64,000 nt of DNA from Lutimonas saemankumensis (GTDB lineage Bacteria; Bacteroidota; Bacteroidia; Flavobacteriales; Flavobacteriaceae): contig NZ_JAIUZR010000003.1 of NCBI RefSeq assembly GCF_020171465.1, positions 806,001 through 870,000 on the forward strand, given 5' to 3'. The notes beneath the pieces are model-generated. The model was not told the origin of the DNA, ran no database searches, and saw nothing but the letters and a program-made list of their open reading frames with translations. The translations under genes were made by a program, and so were the position numbers. This document shows positions 32,739 to 40,801 of this stretch, piece after piece. The number at the start of each line of letters is the position of its first letter. The first letter of the stretch is position 1.

Positions 32739-33224
32739 ATGTCAAAATTCAAATTGGATGAATTAGATCATCAAATTTTAGAGGCCCTTATTGAAAATGC
32801 AAGAACTCCATTTACAGATATAGCAAAAAACCTTCTCGTATCAGCCGGTACCATTCATGTAAGAGTGAAAAAGATGGAAGATGAGGGGGTTATCAAAGGT
32901 TCTACGCTAAGCGTCGATTACAATAAGATGGGATATACTTTCATTGCTTATGTCGGGTTGTTTCTGGAAAACTCCTCAACAACACAACTGGTGATTGAAG
33001 AAGTGAGAAAAATTCCCGAAGTTACGGTGGCTCATCTTACGACCGGTAAATTTTCAATTTTCTGCAAAATTCGGGCAAAAGACACCATGCATGCCAAGGA
33101 GATCATTTTCAGGCTTGATAGAATCGAAGGAATCAAACGAACTGAAACCTCTATTTCTCTTGAAGAAGTGATCAATGACAAGAAAAGGCTCATGCACCAG
33201 ATATTCAAGGAAATATCCTTTTAA
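32739..33224 (+). CDS. Lrp/AsnC-family transcriptional regulator
   Basis: A 161-residue regulator. The N-terminal winged helix-turn-helix is LDELDHQILEALIENARTPF ... LLVSAGTIHVRVKKMEDEGVI. The C-terminal RAM (ligand-binding, oligomerising) domain has TFIAYVGLFLEN and VTVAHLTTGKFSIFCKIRAKD. Members sense amino acids or small acids. A perfect palindrome lies in front of the gene. The next gene downstream encodes a branched-chain-type 2-oxoacid dehydrogenase E1, so control of 2-oxoacid metabolism is plausible. Confidence 0.9.
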   Translation: MSKFKLDELDHQILEALIENARTPFTDIAKNLLVSAGTIHVRVKKMEDEGVIKGSTLSVDYNKMGYTFIAYVGLFLENSSTTQLVIEEVRKIPEVTVAHLTTGKFSIFCKIRAKDTMHAKEIIFRLDRIEGIKRTETSISLEEVINDKKRLMHQIFKEISF

Positions 33225-33243
33225 AGAATATAGAATATTTATG

Positions 33244-33282
33244 AAAATCCTCTTTGTTACGTTTTAATAAGGAGGATTTTTA
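33244..33282 (+). terminator. Terminator after the Lrp-type gene
   Basis: AAAATCCTC (33244-33252) pairs with GAGGATTTT (33272-33280), followed by TTA. The loop is 19 bases, longer than usual, but the stem is perfect and lies 20 bases after the stop. Confidence 0.65.
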
Positions 33283-33364
33283 CTTGATATGATACCTAAA
33301 AGATGATAAAAAAATCGATATTTGAGTAGAATTTCTTTATGTCATATTATTGAATGTTTTTTCT

Positions 33365-35344
33365 ATGAATTTTGACTACTCCAAGCCTAAACTGGATGCT
33401 TCCCAACTCATTGATCTGTACAAGGCAATGCTTAAATCAAGAATGATCGAGGAGAAAATGCTGATCCTCTTAAGACAGGGAAAAATTTCAAAATGGTTCT
33501 CAGGAATTGGCCAGGAAGCAATCTCTTCAGGAATTACACTGGCCATGAGGGAAGATGAGTACATCCTTCCCATGCACAGAAACCTAAGCGTATTCACAAA
33601 CAGGAAAATCCCCTTGTATAGGCTATTTTCTCAATGGCAGGGTAAAATGAATGGTTTTACCAAAGGTCGTGATCGATCCTTTCATTTTGGGACACAGGAA
33701 TTTAAAATTGTCGGTATGATCTCTCATCTTGGGCCACAGCTCGGGGTAGCTAATGGAATAGCCCTGGCTCACAAGTTGAAAAATGAAGAAAAGGTTACCG
33801 CTGTTTTTTCGGGCGAAGGTGCTACAAGTGAAGGTGATTTTCATGAAGCTTTAAATGTAGCATCCGTTTGGAGCTTACCGGTCCTGTTTTGCATCGAGAA
33901 CAATGGATATGGCTTATCCACACCTGTAAGTGAACAATTCAATTGTGAACATATTGCAGATAAGGGAAAAGGATATGGCATGGAAAGCCATATTATTGAA
34001 GGCAACAATATCGTTGAAGTGTATTCCAGGGTAGCCGAAATTACCAAAAGCATCCGTAAAGATCCAAGGCCCGTTTTACTTGAATTCAAAACATTTAGAA
34101 TGAGGGGACACGAAGAAGCCAGCGGAACCAAATACGTCCCCAAAGAGCTTTTAAATGAATGGTCAAGAAAGGATCCTATTTTAAACTTTCAGGAGTTTTT
34201 AAGGAATGAATCTATTCTCTCGGAAAAGGAGGAAGTTGCTATTAAAACCGAATTTGCTCACGAGATCAATGATAATCTTGACATTGCATTTCAGGAAAAA
34301 GAGGTCAACTCGAGCCTGGAAAAAGAATTAAGTGACGTATACAAAAACTTTGATAACCAGATTATTGATCCTAGCAAGAAAGTCTCAAAGATCCGATTGG
34401 TCGATGCGATTTCACAGGGTTTGTATCAAAGTATGGAAAGACATCCGGAACTGGTCATTATGGGGCAGGACATCGCTTCCTATGGCGGAGTTTTTAAAAT
34501 AACGGAAGGGTTTGCAAAAAAATTCGGACCCGAAAGAGTCAGGAATACCCCCATATGTGAATCCTCGATTATTGAAGCTGCATTTGGTTTAAGTGTTTCA
34601 GGTGTAAAATCGGTCGTTGAACTGCAATTTGGAGATTTTGTGACTTCCGGGTTTAATCCAGTTGTAAACCTTCTGGCAAAATCTTTTTACCGATGGGGTC
34701 AGAATGCTGATGTTGTTTTGCGAATGCCTTGTGGAGCTGGAGTAGGAGCAGGACCGTTCCATAGTCAAACAAACGAAGCATGGTTTACAAAAACTCCGGG
34801 ATTAAAGGTTGTTTACCCTGCTTTTCCTGCCGATGCAAAAGGCCTTTTAGCTTCAGCAATTGAAGACCCAAACCCGGTACTATTTTTTGAGCACAAACAA
34901 TTGTACAGATCTGTTTATCAGGAAGTCTCTGACGATTTTTACACGATCCCTATCGGTAAGGCCTCACTGGTTCAGGAAGGTGAAGAAATATCGATAATAA
35001 CTTATGGAGCTGGAGTTCACTGGGCAATTGACTCCTTGGAAAAACTTAAGCTGAAAGCTGACCTGATTGACCTAAGGTCTTTGCAGCCCCTTGATACCGA
35101 GGCAATCTACAACTCTGTTAAAAAAACCGGAAAAGTTATTATTCTTCAGGAAGACTCATTGTTTGGGGGTATTGCCTCTGATATTTCAGCACTTATCAGT
35201 GAACATTGTTTTGAATTTCTTGATGCTCCTGTAGTTCGAATCGGCTCTCCGGAGATGCCCATTCCATTTGCGAAGAACCTGGAAGAGATCTACCTTCCCA
35301 ACAAGAGATTTGAATTGGCTTTAATGGATCTGATCAATTATTGA
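33365..35344 (+). CDS. Fused alpha/beta E1 of a 2-oxoacid dehydrogenase (branched-chain type)
   Basis: A 659-residue thiamine-diphosphate enzyme with the alpha and beta subunits of E1 on one chain. The alpha half (~1-320) holds the ThDP/Mg motif GEGATSEGDFHEALN...ENNGYG and MRGHEEASGTKY. The beta half (~345-659) begins RLVDAISQGLYQSMERHPEL and includes GQDIASYGGVF, PFHSQTNEAWF and VIILQEDSLFGG. It decarboxylates a 2-oxoacid and passes the acyl group to E2 lipoyl domains. The fused form is common in Bacteroidota. Branched-chain 2-oxoacids are the likeliest substrate. ATG at 33365 is preferred to a TTG 15 bases upstream. Confidence 0.9.
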   Translation: MNFDYSKPKLDASQLIDLYKAMLKSRMIEEKMLILLRQGKISKWFSGIGQEAISSGITLAMREDEYILPMHRNLSVFTNRKIPLYRLFSQWQGKMNGFTKGRDRSFHFGTQEFKIVGMISHLGPQLGVANGIALAHKLKNEEKVTAVFSGEGATSEGDFHEALNVASVWSLPVLFCIENNGYGLSTPVSEQFNCEHIADKGKGYGMESHIIEGNNIVEVYSRVAEITKSIRKDPRPVLLEFKTFRMRGHEEASGTKYVPKELLNEWSRKDPILNFQEFLRNESILSEKEEVAIKTEFAHEINDNLDIAFQEKEVNSSLEKELSDVYKNFDNQIIDPSKKVSKIRLVDAISQGLYQSMERHPELVIMGQDIASYGGVFKITEGFAKKFGPERVRNTPICESSIIEAAFGLSVSGVKSVVELQFGDFVTSGFNPVVNLLAKSFYRWGQNADVVLRMPCGAGVGAGPFHSQTNEAWFTKTPGLKVVYPAFPADAKGLLASAIEDPNPVLFFEHKQLYRSVYQEVSDDFYTIPIGKASLVQEGEEISIITYGAGVHWAIDSLEKLKLKADLIDLRSLQPLDTEAIYNSVKKTGKVIILQEDSLFGGIASDISALISEHCFEFLDAPVVRIGSPEMPIPFAKNLEEIYLPNKRFELALMDLINY

Positions 35345-35383
35345 TCCCTTAAATTTTGATTATGAGCGAAGATTTTAATTTCG

Positions 35384-35391
35384 TAAATTTG
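35384..35391 (+). promoter_or_regulatory. Promoter -7 box of the lipocalin/OmpA pair
   Basis: TAAATTTG, a full TAnnTTTG match, 23 bases before the ATG at 35415. No correctly spaced TTG is seen. Confidence 0.5.
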
Positions 35392-35414
35392 AGAAACTTT
35401 AACACCGCCACATT

Positions 35415-35921
35415 ATGAAAAAACTACTACTTCTTACACTTACTATTTTATTAATCAGTTCATGTGGCTCAACGCAGTCAAGTTCAGCCTCTAAGCCAAG
35501 CAAGAAAACTTTAAAAGGGACCTGGGAAATAACCAATATTAAATTTGTTGGCGAAAAAGGGCTCTACAAGGCCAATTTGTTTGACATGGCGGATTCAGCA
35601 TGTTTTAAGGGTAGTCAATGGGTATTCATTCCTAATAACGGGTCTGGTAAATACACTATCAATGATGGTTCTCAATGCGAAGGTGTTGCCACGAGAATTC
35701 ACTGGTCATTTTATGAGCCAGGAGACGGAACCTACCAGTTTCAATTCAAGTATGTTGATGAAAAGAATAAGCCTATTGATTCTGCAAACAGAGGCTACAG
35801 ATCGGATATAGATTCTCTTGATGAAAACACGATGTTAATGAGGGTTAGGACAAGTTACGAGGGCAACGAGTTTGACGTTGTGCTCACTTATACAAAGGTT
35901 TCTGATGATTTTGCACTATAA
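35415..35921 (+). CDS. Lipocalin-like lipoprotein
   Basis: A 168-residue lipoprotein (lipobox LISSC). After a Ser-rich linker comes TLKGTWEITNIKFVGEKG, the Gly-x-Trp start of lipocalin-like domains. Strands VFIPNNGSGKYTI, IHWSFYEPGDGTYQFQFKYV and ENTMLMRVRTSY fit a small barrel. It is followed 12 bases later by an OmpA-family protein, a pairing often kept in Flavobacteriia. It may carry lipid or support the outer membrane; no ligand can be named. Confidence 0.78.
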   Translation: MKKLLLLTLTILLISSCGSTQSSSASKPSKKTLKGTWEITNIKFVGEKGLYKANLFDMADSACFKGSQWVFIPNNGSGKYTINDGSQCEGVATRIHWSFYEPGDGTYQFQFKYVDEKNKPIDSANRGYRSDIDSLDENTMLMRVRTSYEGNEFDVVLTYTKVSDDFAL

Positions 35922-35933
35922 AAACCAAAAGAA

Positions 35934-36608
35934 ATGCTAAAACAGATAAAAATATACGGATTGTCCCTGGCAGTAATATTGTCTTTAAACATGAGTTGTA
36001 CTGCGATTCAAAATTCTAACAAGACCCAACGAGGAGCAGGGATAGGTGTTGCAGCCGGGGCATTGGTTGGAGGATTGATTGGTGGAAATATTGGTGGTGC
36101 TTTAATTGGAGCCGCAATTGGAGGAGCTGCAGGGGCAGTAATTGGAAAGCAAATGGATAAACAGGCTGATAAGATTGAAGAAGCAGTTCCTGGGGCTGAA
36201 GTAAAACGTGTGGGAGAGGGGATTCAAATTATTTTTGATGACAAAAGTGGAGTTAATTTTGCTTTTGACAGCGCTGATTTAACCCCGGAAGCCAAAAAGA
36301 ATCTCGATGCTGTTGCTGAGATTTTTATAGAGTTTCCTGATACTGAATTAATGATCGAAGGGCATACAGATAGCGTTGGTGATGAAAATTATAATATGAA
36401 ATTGTCCCAAAGACGTGCCAATTCTGTTGTAGCCTATTTAAAAGCCAAAGGAGTTGCCGCAAATCGGTTTAAAGTAGAAGCTTTTGGAGAAACCAGACCT
36501 CGATTTGAAAATGACACGAAGGAGAATCAGGCTAAAAACCGTCGTGTTGAGATTGGGGTTGCAGCCAATGAACAGATGATTGAAGATGCAAAAGCCCAGA
36601 CGGAATAA
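35934..36608 (+). CDS. OmpA-family lipoprotein with glycine zipper
   Basis: A 224-residue outer-membrane-associated lipoprotein (lipobox NMSC). Residues ~35-80 are a glycine zipper (GVAAGALVGGLIGGNIGGAL), and ~105-215 an OmpA C-terminal domain. That domain has FAFDSADLTPEAKKNLDAVA, EGHTDSVGDENYN (peptidoglycan-binding NxxLSxxRA form seen as MKLSQRRANSVV) and NRRVEIGV. It should tie the outer membrane to peptidoglycan. Second gene of the pair with the lipocalin-like protein. Confidence 0.9.
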   Translation: MLKQIKIYGLSLAVILSLNMSCTAIQNSNKTQRGAGIGVAAGALVGGLIGGNIGGALIGAAIGGAAGAVIGKQMDKQADKIEEAVPGAEVKRVGEGIQIIFDDKSGVNFAFDSADLTPEAKKNLDAVAEIFIEFPDTELMIEGHTDSVGDENYNMKLSQRRANSVVAYLKAKGVAANRFKVEAFGETRPRFENDTKENQAKNRRVEIGVAANEQMIEDAKAQTE

Positions 36609-36643
36609 ATACATCAAAGTAGGCTTTTGATATTTTATGATTT

Positions 36644-37675
36644 ATGACACATGAACTAAAACAAATTATTCAGGGTTATCTAAATGCGCGGCATTTAGGG
36701 CTTGATTGTGTATTGGCAACAGTAGTTGACCTTGATGGCTCGTCTTACAGAAGGCCGGGGGTCCGCATGTTGATCAACGAACATGGGCATATGACGGGAG
36801 CGGTGAGCGGTGGCTGTGTTGAAAAAGAGATTCTTAAACAATCCGGAACCGTTTTTAAAACAGGGGTATCCAAAATGATGACCTATGATGGTCGTTACAG
36901 ATTAGGGTGTGAAGGAACCTTATATATTCTGATCGAAAAATTCTGTCCGAGTCAGGATATGATCACGACATTTGAAGAAATACTCGAAAGTCGGAATACT
37001 TTTATCATAAAAAGTCAATATTCAAGAGAGCAGGGTGAGAACGCCGAACTGGGCTCGTATTTTGATTTTGGCTCTCAGGGAGCATTTGCTTTTTCGGGTC
37101 GGGAATACAGAATAAAAGGGAAAGAACTTAAAGTATTTGAGCAGCAGTTAAATCCATGTTTTCATTTACTGATCATCGGTGCAGAGCATGATGCATCTCA
37201 ACTATCCCTGATGGCTGCCTCACTGGGCTGGGATGTTACCGTTGTTGTCAGCCCGTCCAGCCCCCAGGTATTAACGGATTTTCCGGGCAGCCAAAAATTG
37301 GAAAAAACAAACCCGGGAGAACTTAATCTGGACCTTATTGATCATAATACGGCTGTGGTTCTGATGACACATAGCTATGTCAAGGATTTGGAATATCTGT
37401 TTCATTTGATCAAAAGTCAACCCTGCTACATTGGTCTTTTAGGTCCTTCAAACAGAAGGGAGCGGATGCTTAACGATTTGATTGAAAAATTCCCTTCGAT
37501 CAATGAAGAAATATTTGACGTCATGTTTGGCCCTGCAGGCTTGAACATCGGAGCCGAAACTCCTCAGGAAATTGCTTTGTCCATTTGTTCCGAGATTCTT
37601 TCAATTACAAGGGGTCAGGAGCCGAAGTCCCTTAAAGATAAAATAGGCAGAATCCATTTAAATACCAAACTCTAA
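36644..37675 (+). CDS. XdhC/CoxF-family protein
   Basis: A 343-residue protein of the XdhC/CoxI family, which in characterised systems inserts or sulfurates the molybdenum cofactor for xanthine dehydrogenase-type enzymes. Features: N-terminal XdhC_CoxI domain (YRRPGVRMLINEHGHMTGAVSGGCVE) and C-terminal Rossmann domain (HLLIIGAEHDASQLSLMAASLGW, VVLMTHSYVKDLEYL, IGLLGPSNRRERML). It is followed one base later by a MobA-like nucleotidyltransferase gene. No molybdenum hydroxylase gene is in the window. Confidence 0.88.
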   Translation: MTHELKQIIQGYLNARHLGLDCVLATVVDLDGSSYRRPGVRMLINEHGHMTGAVSGGCVEKEILKQSGTVFKTGVSKMMTYDGRYRLGCEGTLYILIEKFCPSQDMITTFEEILESRNTFIIKSQYSREQGENAELGSYFDFGSQGAFAFSGREYRIKGKELKVFEQQLNPCFHLLIIGAEHDASQLSLMAASLGWDVTVVVSPSSPQVLTDFPGSQKLEKTNPGELNLDLIDHNTAVVLMTHSYVKDLEYLFHLIKSQPCYIGLLGPSNRRERMLNDLIEKFPSINEEIFDVMFGPAGLNIGAETPQEIALSICSEILSITRGQEPKSLKDKIGRIHLNTKL

Positions 37676-37676
37676 G

Positions 37677-38288
37677 ATGAGTGGAGTTACATTCCGTCCA
37701 AAGGTTGCCGGTGTTGTCCTGGCAGCAGGTGCTTCAAACAGAATGAAAAGAATAAAACAACTTTTACCCTGGAAGAAAACTACGCTTTTAGGTCATGCCA
37801 TCAATCAGTTATTGCAATCAGGAGTCGAAAAGGTCTTTGTCGTTTTAGGGGCCAATGAAAACATTATTTCGGAACAGGTAAAAACTGAAAATATTGAGCT
37901 CATTAGCAATGCAAAATGGAAAGATGGAATGAGCTCTTCGATAGTCAAAATCATAGAATACTTTGAGGAAATGAACTTTGATTTTGATGGCTTACTAATT
38001 GCAGTTTGTGATCAACCATTACTTGATAACAACCATTATAAAAAACTTGTAATGAGCTGCATAAGTCAAGATCGTATTATTGTGTCCTCCTATGGGGACC
38101 AAGTAGGTGTACCGGCGTTATTCGGCAAGAATTTCTTTTCTGAATTAAAAGAGCTAAAGCATGATTATGGAGCAAAATCAGTTATTCAAAAACACTTGAG
38201 TAAAATGATTCAGCTTGATGCTCCAAACGGACTTATCGATTTAGATACAATGGAACAATACAATCATTATTACACTGCTTTTGGATAG
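37677..38288 (+). CDS. MobA-like nucleotidyltransferase (MocA type)
   Basis: A 203-residue NTP transferase. The signature LAAGASNRMKRIKQLLPWKKTTLLG includes the GxGxRxGx-like nucleotide loop. LIAVCDQPLLDNNHY carries the metal-binding Asp, and YGDQVGVPALFG matches the MocA branch that adds CMP to molybdopterin. Its position one base after XdhC supports cofactor maturation for a molybdenum hydroxylase. The next gene overlaps it by eight bases. Confidence 0.85.
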   Translation: MSGVTFRPKVAGVVLAAGASNRMKRIKQLLPWKKTTLLGHAINQLLQSGVEKVFVVLGANENIISEQVKTENIELISNAKWKDGMSSSIVKIIEYFEEMNFDFDGLLIAVCDQPLLDNNHYKKLVMSCISQDRIIVSSYGDQVGVPALFGKNFFSELKELKHDYGAKSVIQKHLSKMIQLDAPNGLIDLDTMEQYNHYYTAFG

Positions 38289-39027
38289 TATTTCACTTGG
38301 TTTTACAGATATCCTGCTGGCGTTTCTCGCTACCCTGCTTTTGGGAATGGGTAAATCGGGGCTCAAGGGCCTTGGTGTTGTCATTGTTACCTTAATGGCC
38401 ATTGTGTTTGGAGGAAAAGCTTCTACCGGAGTCTTAATGCCTATGATGATCGCTGCTGACATTTTTGCAGTAATTTATTACCACAGACACACGCAATGGT
38501 TTTTTTTAAAGAAACTCTTGCCGATGATGGTTCTTGGCGTGTTACTCGGCGTTTGGTGGGGAAATGATATCTCCGAGGATCTCTTTAAACAGGTCATGGC
38601 GGCATTTATTCTTTTGACCGTGCTGATCATGATCTGGATGGACAGGAGAAGGTCATATACCATTCCAAAGCACTGGGCTTTTAGCAGTTCTTTAGGCTTA
38701 TTATCCGGAATCACCTCGATGATAGGGAATCTTGCGGGATCTTTCGCAAGTATTTATTTCCTTGCGATGAGATTGCCCAAGAATGAATTCATTGGAACGG
38801 CAGCCTGGCTCTTCTTTATTATCAATGTTTTCAAATTACCCTTTCACATCCTGGTCTGGAAAACGGTTACTATTGAAACTTTAACCATGAACCTGTGGCT
38901 TTCTCCGGCCATACCTTTAGGTTTTTTTCTCGGAGTTCGATTGGTTAAACTGATCAATAATGACTTCTACAGAAAACTTGTACTTGTAGTAACTGCAGTG
39001 GGCGCCATTGTAATTTTATTCAAATAA
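38281..39027 (+). CDS. TauE/SafE-family membrane transporter
   Basis: A 248-residue integral membrane protein with about eight helices, of the sulfite exporter TauE/SafE family. The first repeat has LLLGMGKSGLKGLGVVIVTL and the second SLGLLSGITSMIGNLAGSFASIYF. Members export sulfite, sulfoacetate or other organic anions, and the substrate here is unknown. The start is TTG at 38281, overlapping the previous gene by eight bases; the next Met lies inside the first repeat. Co-transcription with xdhC/mocA suggests a purine- or sulfur-related role, but this is weak evidence. Confidence 0.8.
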   Translation: MDSISLGFTDILLAFLATLLLGMGKSGLKGLGVVIVTLMAIVFGGKASTGVLMPMMIAADIFAVIYYHRHTQWFFLKKLLPMMVLGVLLGVWWGNDISEDLFKQVMAAFILLTVLIMIWMDRRRSYTIPKHWAFSSSLGLLSGITSMIGNLAGSFASIYFLAMRLPKNEFIGTAAWLFFIINVFKLPFHILVWKTVTIETLTMNLWLSPAIPLGFFLGVRLVKLINNDFYRKLVLVVTAVGAIVILFK

Positions 39028-39089
39028 GCCCAAATCATACAGGTATTGTCACTCATGTTCTTGACTAATTATTTATGACAATAATTCCT

Positions 39090-39097
39090 TACATTTG
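39090..39097 (+). promoter_or_regulatory. Promoter -7 box of the disaccharide locus
   Basis: TACATTTG, a full match, 39 bases before the ATG at 39137. It covers the TTG at 39095 that would otherwise extend the transporter gene. Confidence 0.6.
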
Positions 39098-39136
39098 GTG
39101 GAATTTTTCCCAAAAAACAACTATTTAATCAATCAA

Positions 39137-40783
39137 ATGTCAGATTCAAAGAATCATCAAAAAGATGCACTTTCACCCATTTCACTAAAGGAAATTCTTG
39201 GCTATGCCGTGGGTGATGCAGGTTTTAATTTTTACTGGATCATTATTGGGTCCTATCTTTCTTATTTTTATACGGATATTTTCGGAATGTCTGCCGCAGC
39301 AGCGGGAACGATGTTTTTAGTCACAAAGATCATCGATGCTTTTACGGACCCCGCCATGGGAGCAATTGCTGACCGTACGAATTCAAGATGGGGGAAATTC
39401 AGACCCTATCTTTTATTTGGAGCCATCCCAATGGCAGCTGCCGCTATATTGACTATGAGTACTCCAGACCTTGGTGATACAGGAAAAATTGTATGGGCCT
39501 ATGCAACCTATACGATGATGATGTTGTGTTATACCATACTGAGCACTCCTTATTCATCTTTAGCAGGTGTAGTTACAGCCAACGCAGATGAACGAAACAA
39601 AATTTTTGGATGGAGATTCTTTTTTGCGTACACCACAGGAATCATTGTAGGTGCTTTCACTCCGGGCCTTGCAGATTATTTTGCCAATGGCAGTGAAGCT
39701 CATGGCTGGCAAATGACCATGGTGCTGTATGCGTCTGTGGCCACGGTTTTATTTTTAATCACCTTTGCCACAACAAAAGAAAGAATACAGCCTCCAAAGG
39801 GTCAGGTTACCAAGCCCTTGGATGACATAAAGGATCTTTTGAATAATAAGCCATGGATCATTCTCTTTGCCCTTGCCATGATCATTATGATGACCATTGT
39901 ATTCAGAGGCAGTTCTGCTACTTATTATTTTAAATATTTTGTACAAAGACCGGATTTAATGGGAGCCTTTATCGGGGTTCAAATGGCGGCATATGCCGTT
40001 GGCTGTCTTTTATCACCCTATCTAACCAAGTTGATGGACAAAGCAAAACTTTTGATGGTCCTTATGACGCTGGTCGGTGTCTTTTCGATTGCCTTTGCCT
40101 TCATACCAAAGCCTCAGTCTACAGGCGTGGTAACCGTTGATAATTCAACTAAGATAGAATTACATGCAAAAGACCTTCTGGATGATATAGACCAAAATTC
40201 GAATCGTTTTCAATGGGTCGAGCACAAGGCCGGAATATTTTGGTTTCTCAAGGACCTGGATCCCATTGGAGACAATACAAGCTCCTTAATCTTGGAGCCA
40301 GTAACAAGCGAAGCCAAAGCGAATCGGGTCATAAGTGTTTATCAAATGGATGAAAATGGCGCTGTAATTCAAGACAGTTCAGACCTTCCCAAGGAAATAA
40401 TATGGATGTTTATTTTGAACATCATCATCAGCCTTGCACTCGGACCAAAATCTCCGATAACCTGGTCCATGTACGCGGATGCAGCAGATTTTAATCAATG
40501 GAAAACAGGAAGAAGGGCTACGGCGATGACTTTTTCAGCGGCCACCTTCTCCCAGAAACTCGGAGGGGCCCTGGGATCTGCAGGTATTCTCTGGGTTCTT
40601 GCATCATTGGGTTATTCGGCTAACCAGATCCAGGAAGGCGCTTCGCTATCAGGGATCGTTTGGCTGCAAACTGTTGTTCCTGCTTTTTTTGCTTTTGTCG
40701 CCATATTTGCTTTGAAATTCTATGATTTGAGTGAGGCGAAGTTAAAGCAGATCCAACAGGATCTAAGTGAAAGAAATTCATAA
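39137..40783 (+). CDS. GPH-family sugar:cation symporter
   Basis: A 548-residue membrane transporter of the glycoside-pentoside-hexuronide family within the major facilitator superfamily. Family features: SLKEILGYAVGDAGFNFYW, FTDPAMGAIADRTNSRWGKFRPYL (the conserved D-R...W-G-K-x-R-P loop), and ITWSMYADAADFNQWKTGRRATAMTF in the late loop. An unusual hydrophilic insert of about 80 residues (VTVDNSTKIELHAKDLL...) lies between helices 8 and 9. It is followed 18 bases on by a GH94 phosphorylase, so it likely imports the disaccharide that enzyme splits. Start chosen at ATG 39137 because the promoter overlaps the longer reading. Confidence 0.9.
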   Translation: MSDSKNHQKDALSPISLKEILGYAVGDAGFNFYWIIIGSYLSYFYTDIFGMSAAAAGTMFLVTKIIDAFTDPAMGAIADRTNSRWGKFRPYLLFGAIPMAAAAILTMSTPDLGDTGKIVWAYATYTMMMLCYTILSTPYSSLAGVVTANADERNKIFGWRFFFAYTTGIIVGAFTPGLADYFANGSEAHGWQMTMVLYASVATVLFLITFATTKERIQPPKGQVTKPLDDIKDLLNNKPWIILFALAMIIMMTIVFRGSSATYYFKYFVQRPDLMGAFIGVQMAAYAVGCLLSPYLTKLMDKAKLLMVLMTLVGVFSIAFAFIPKPQSTGVVTVDNSTKIELHAKDLLDDIDQNSNRFQWVEHKAGIFWFLKDLDPIGDNTSSLILEPVTSEAKANRVISVYQMDENGAVIQDSSDLPKEIIWMFILNIIISLALGPKSPITWSMYADAADFNQWKTGRRATAMTFSAATFSQKLGGALGSAGILWVLASLGYSANQIQEGASLSGIVWLQTVVPAFFAFVAIFALKFYDLSEAKLKQIQQDLSERNS

Positions 40784-40801
40784 ATATTGAAGATCAATAA
40801 A

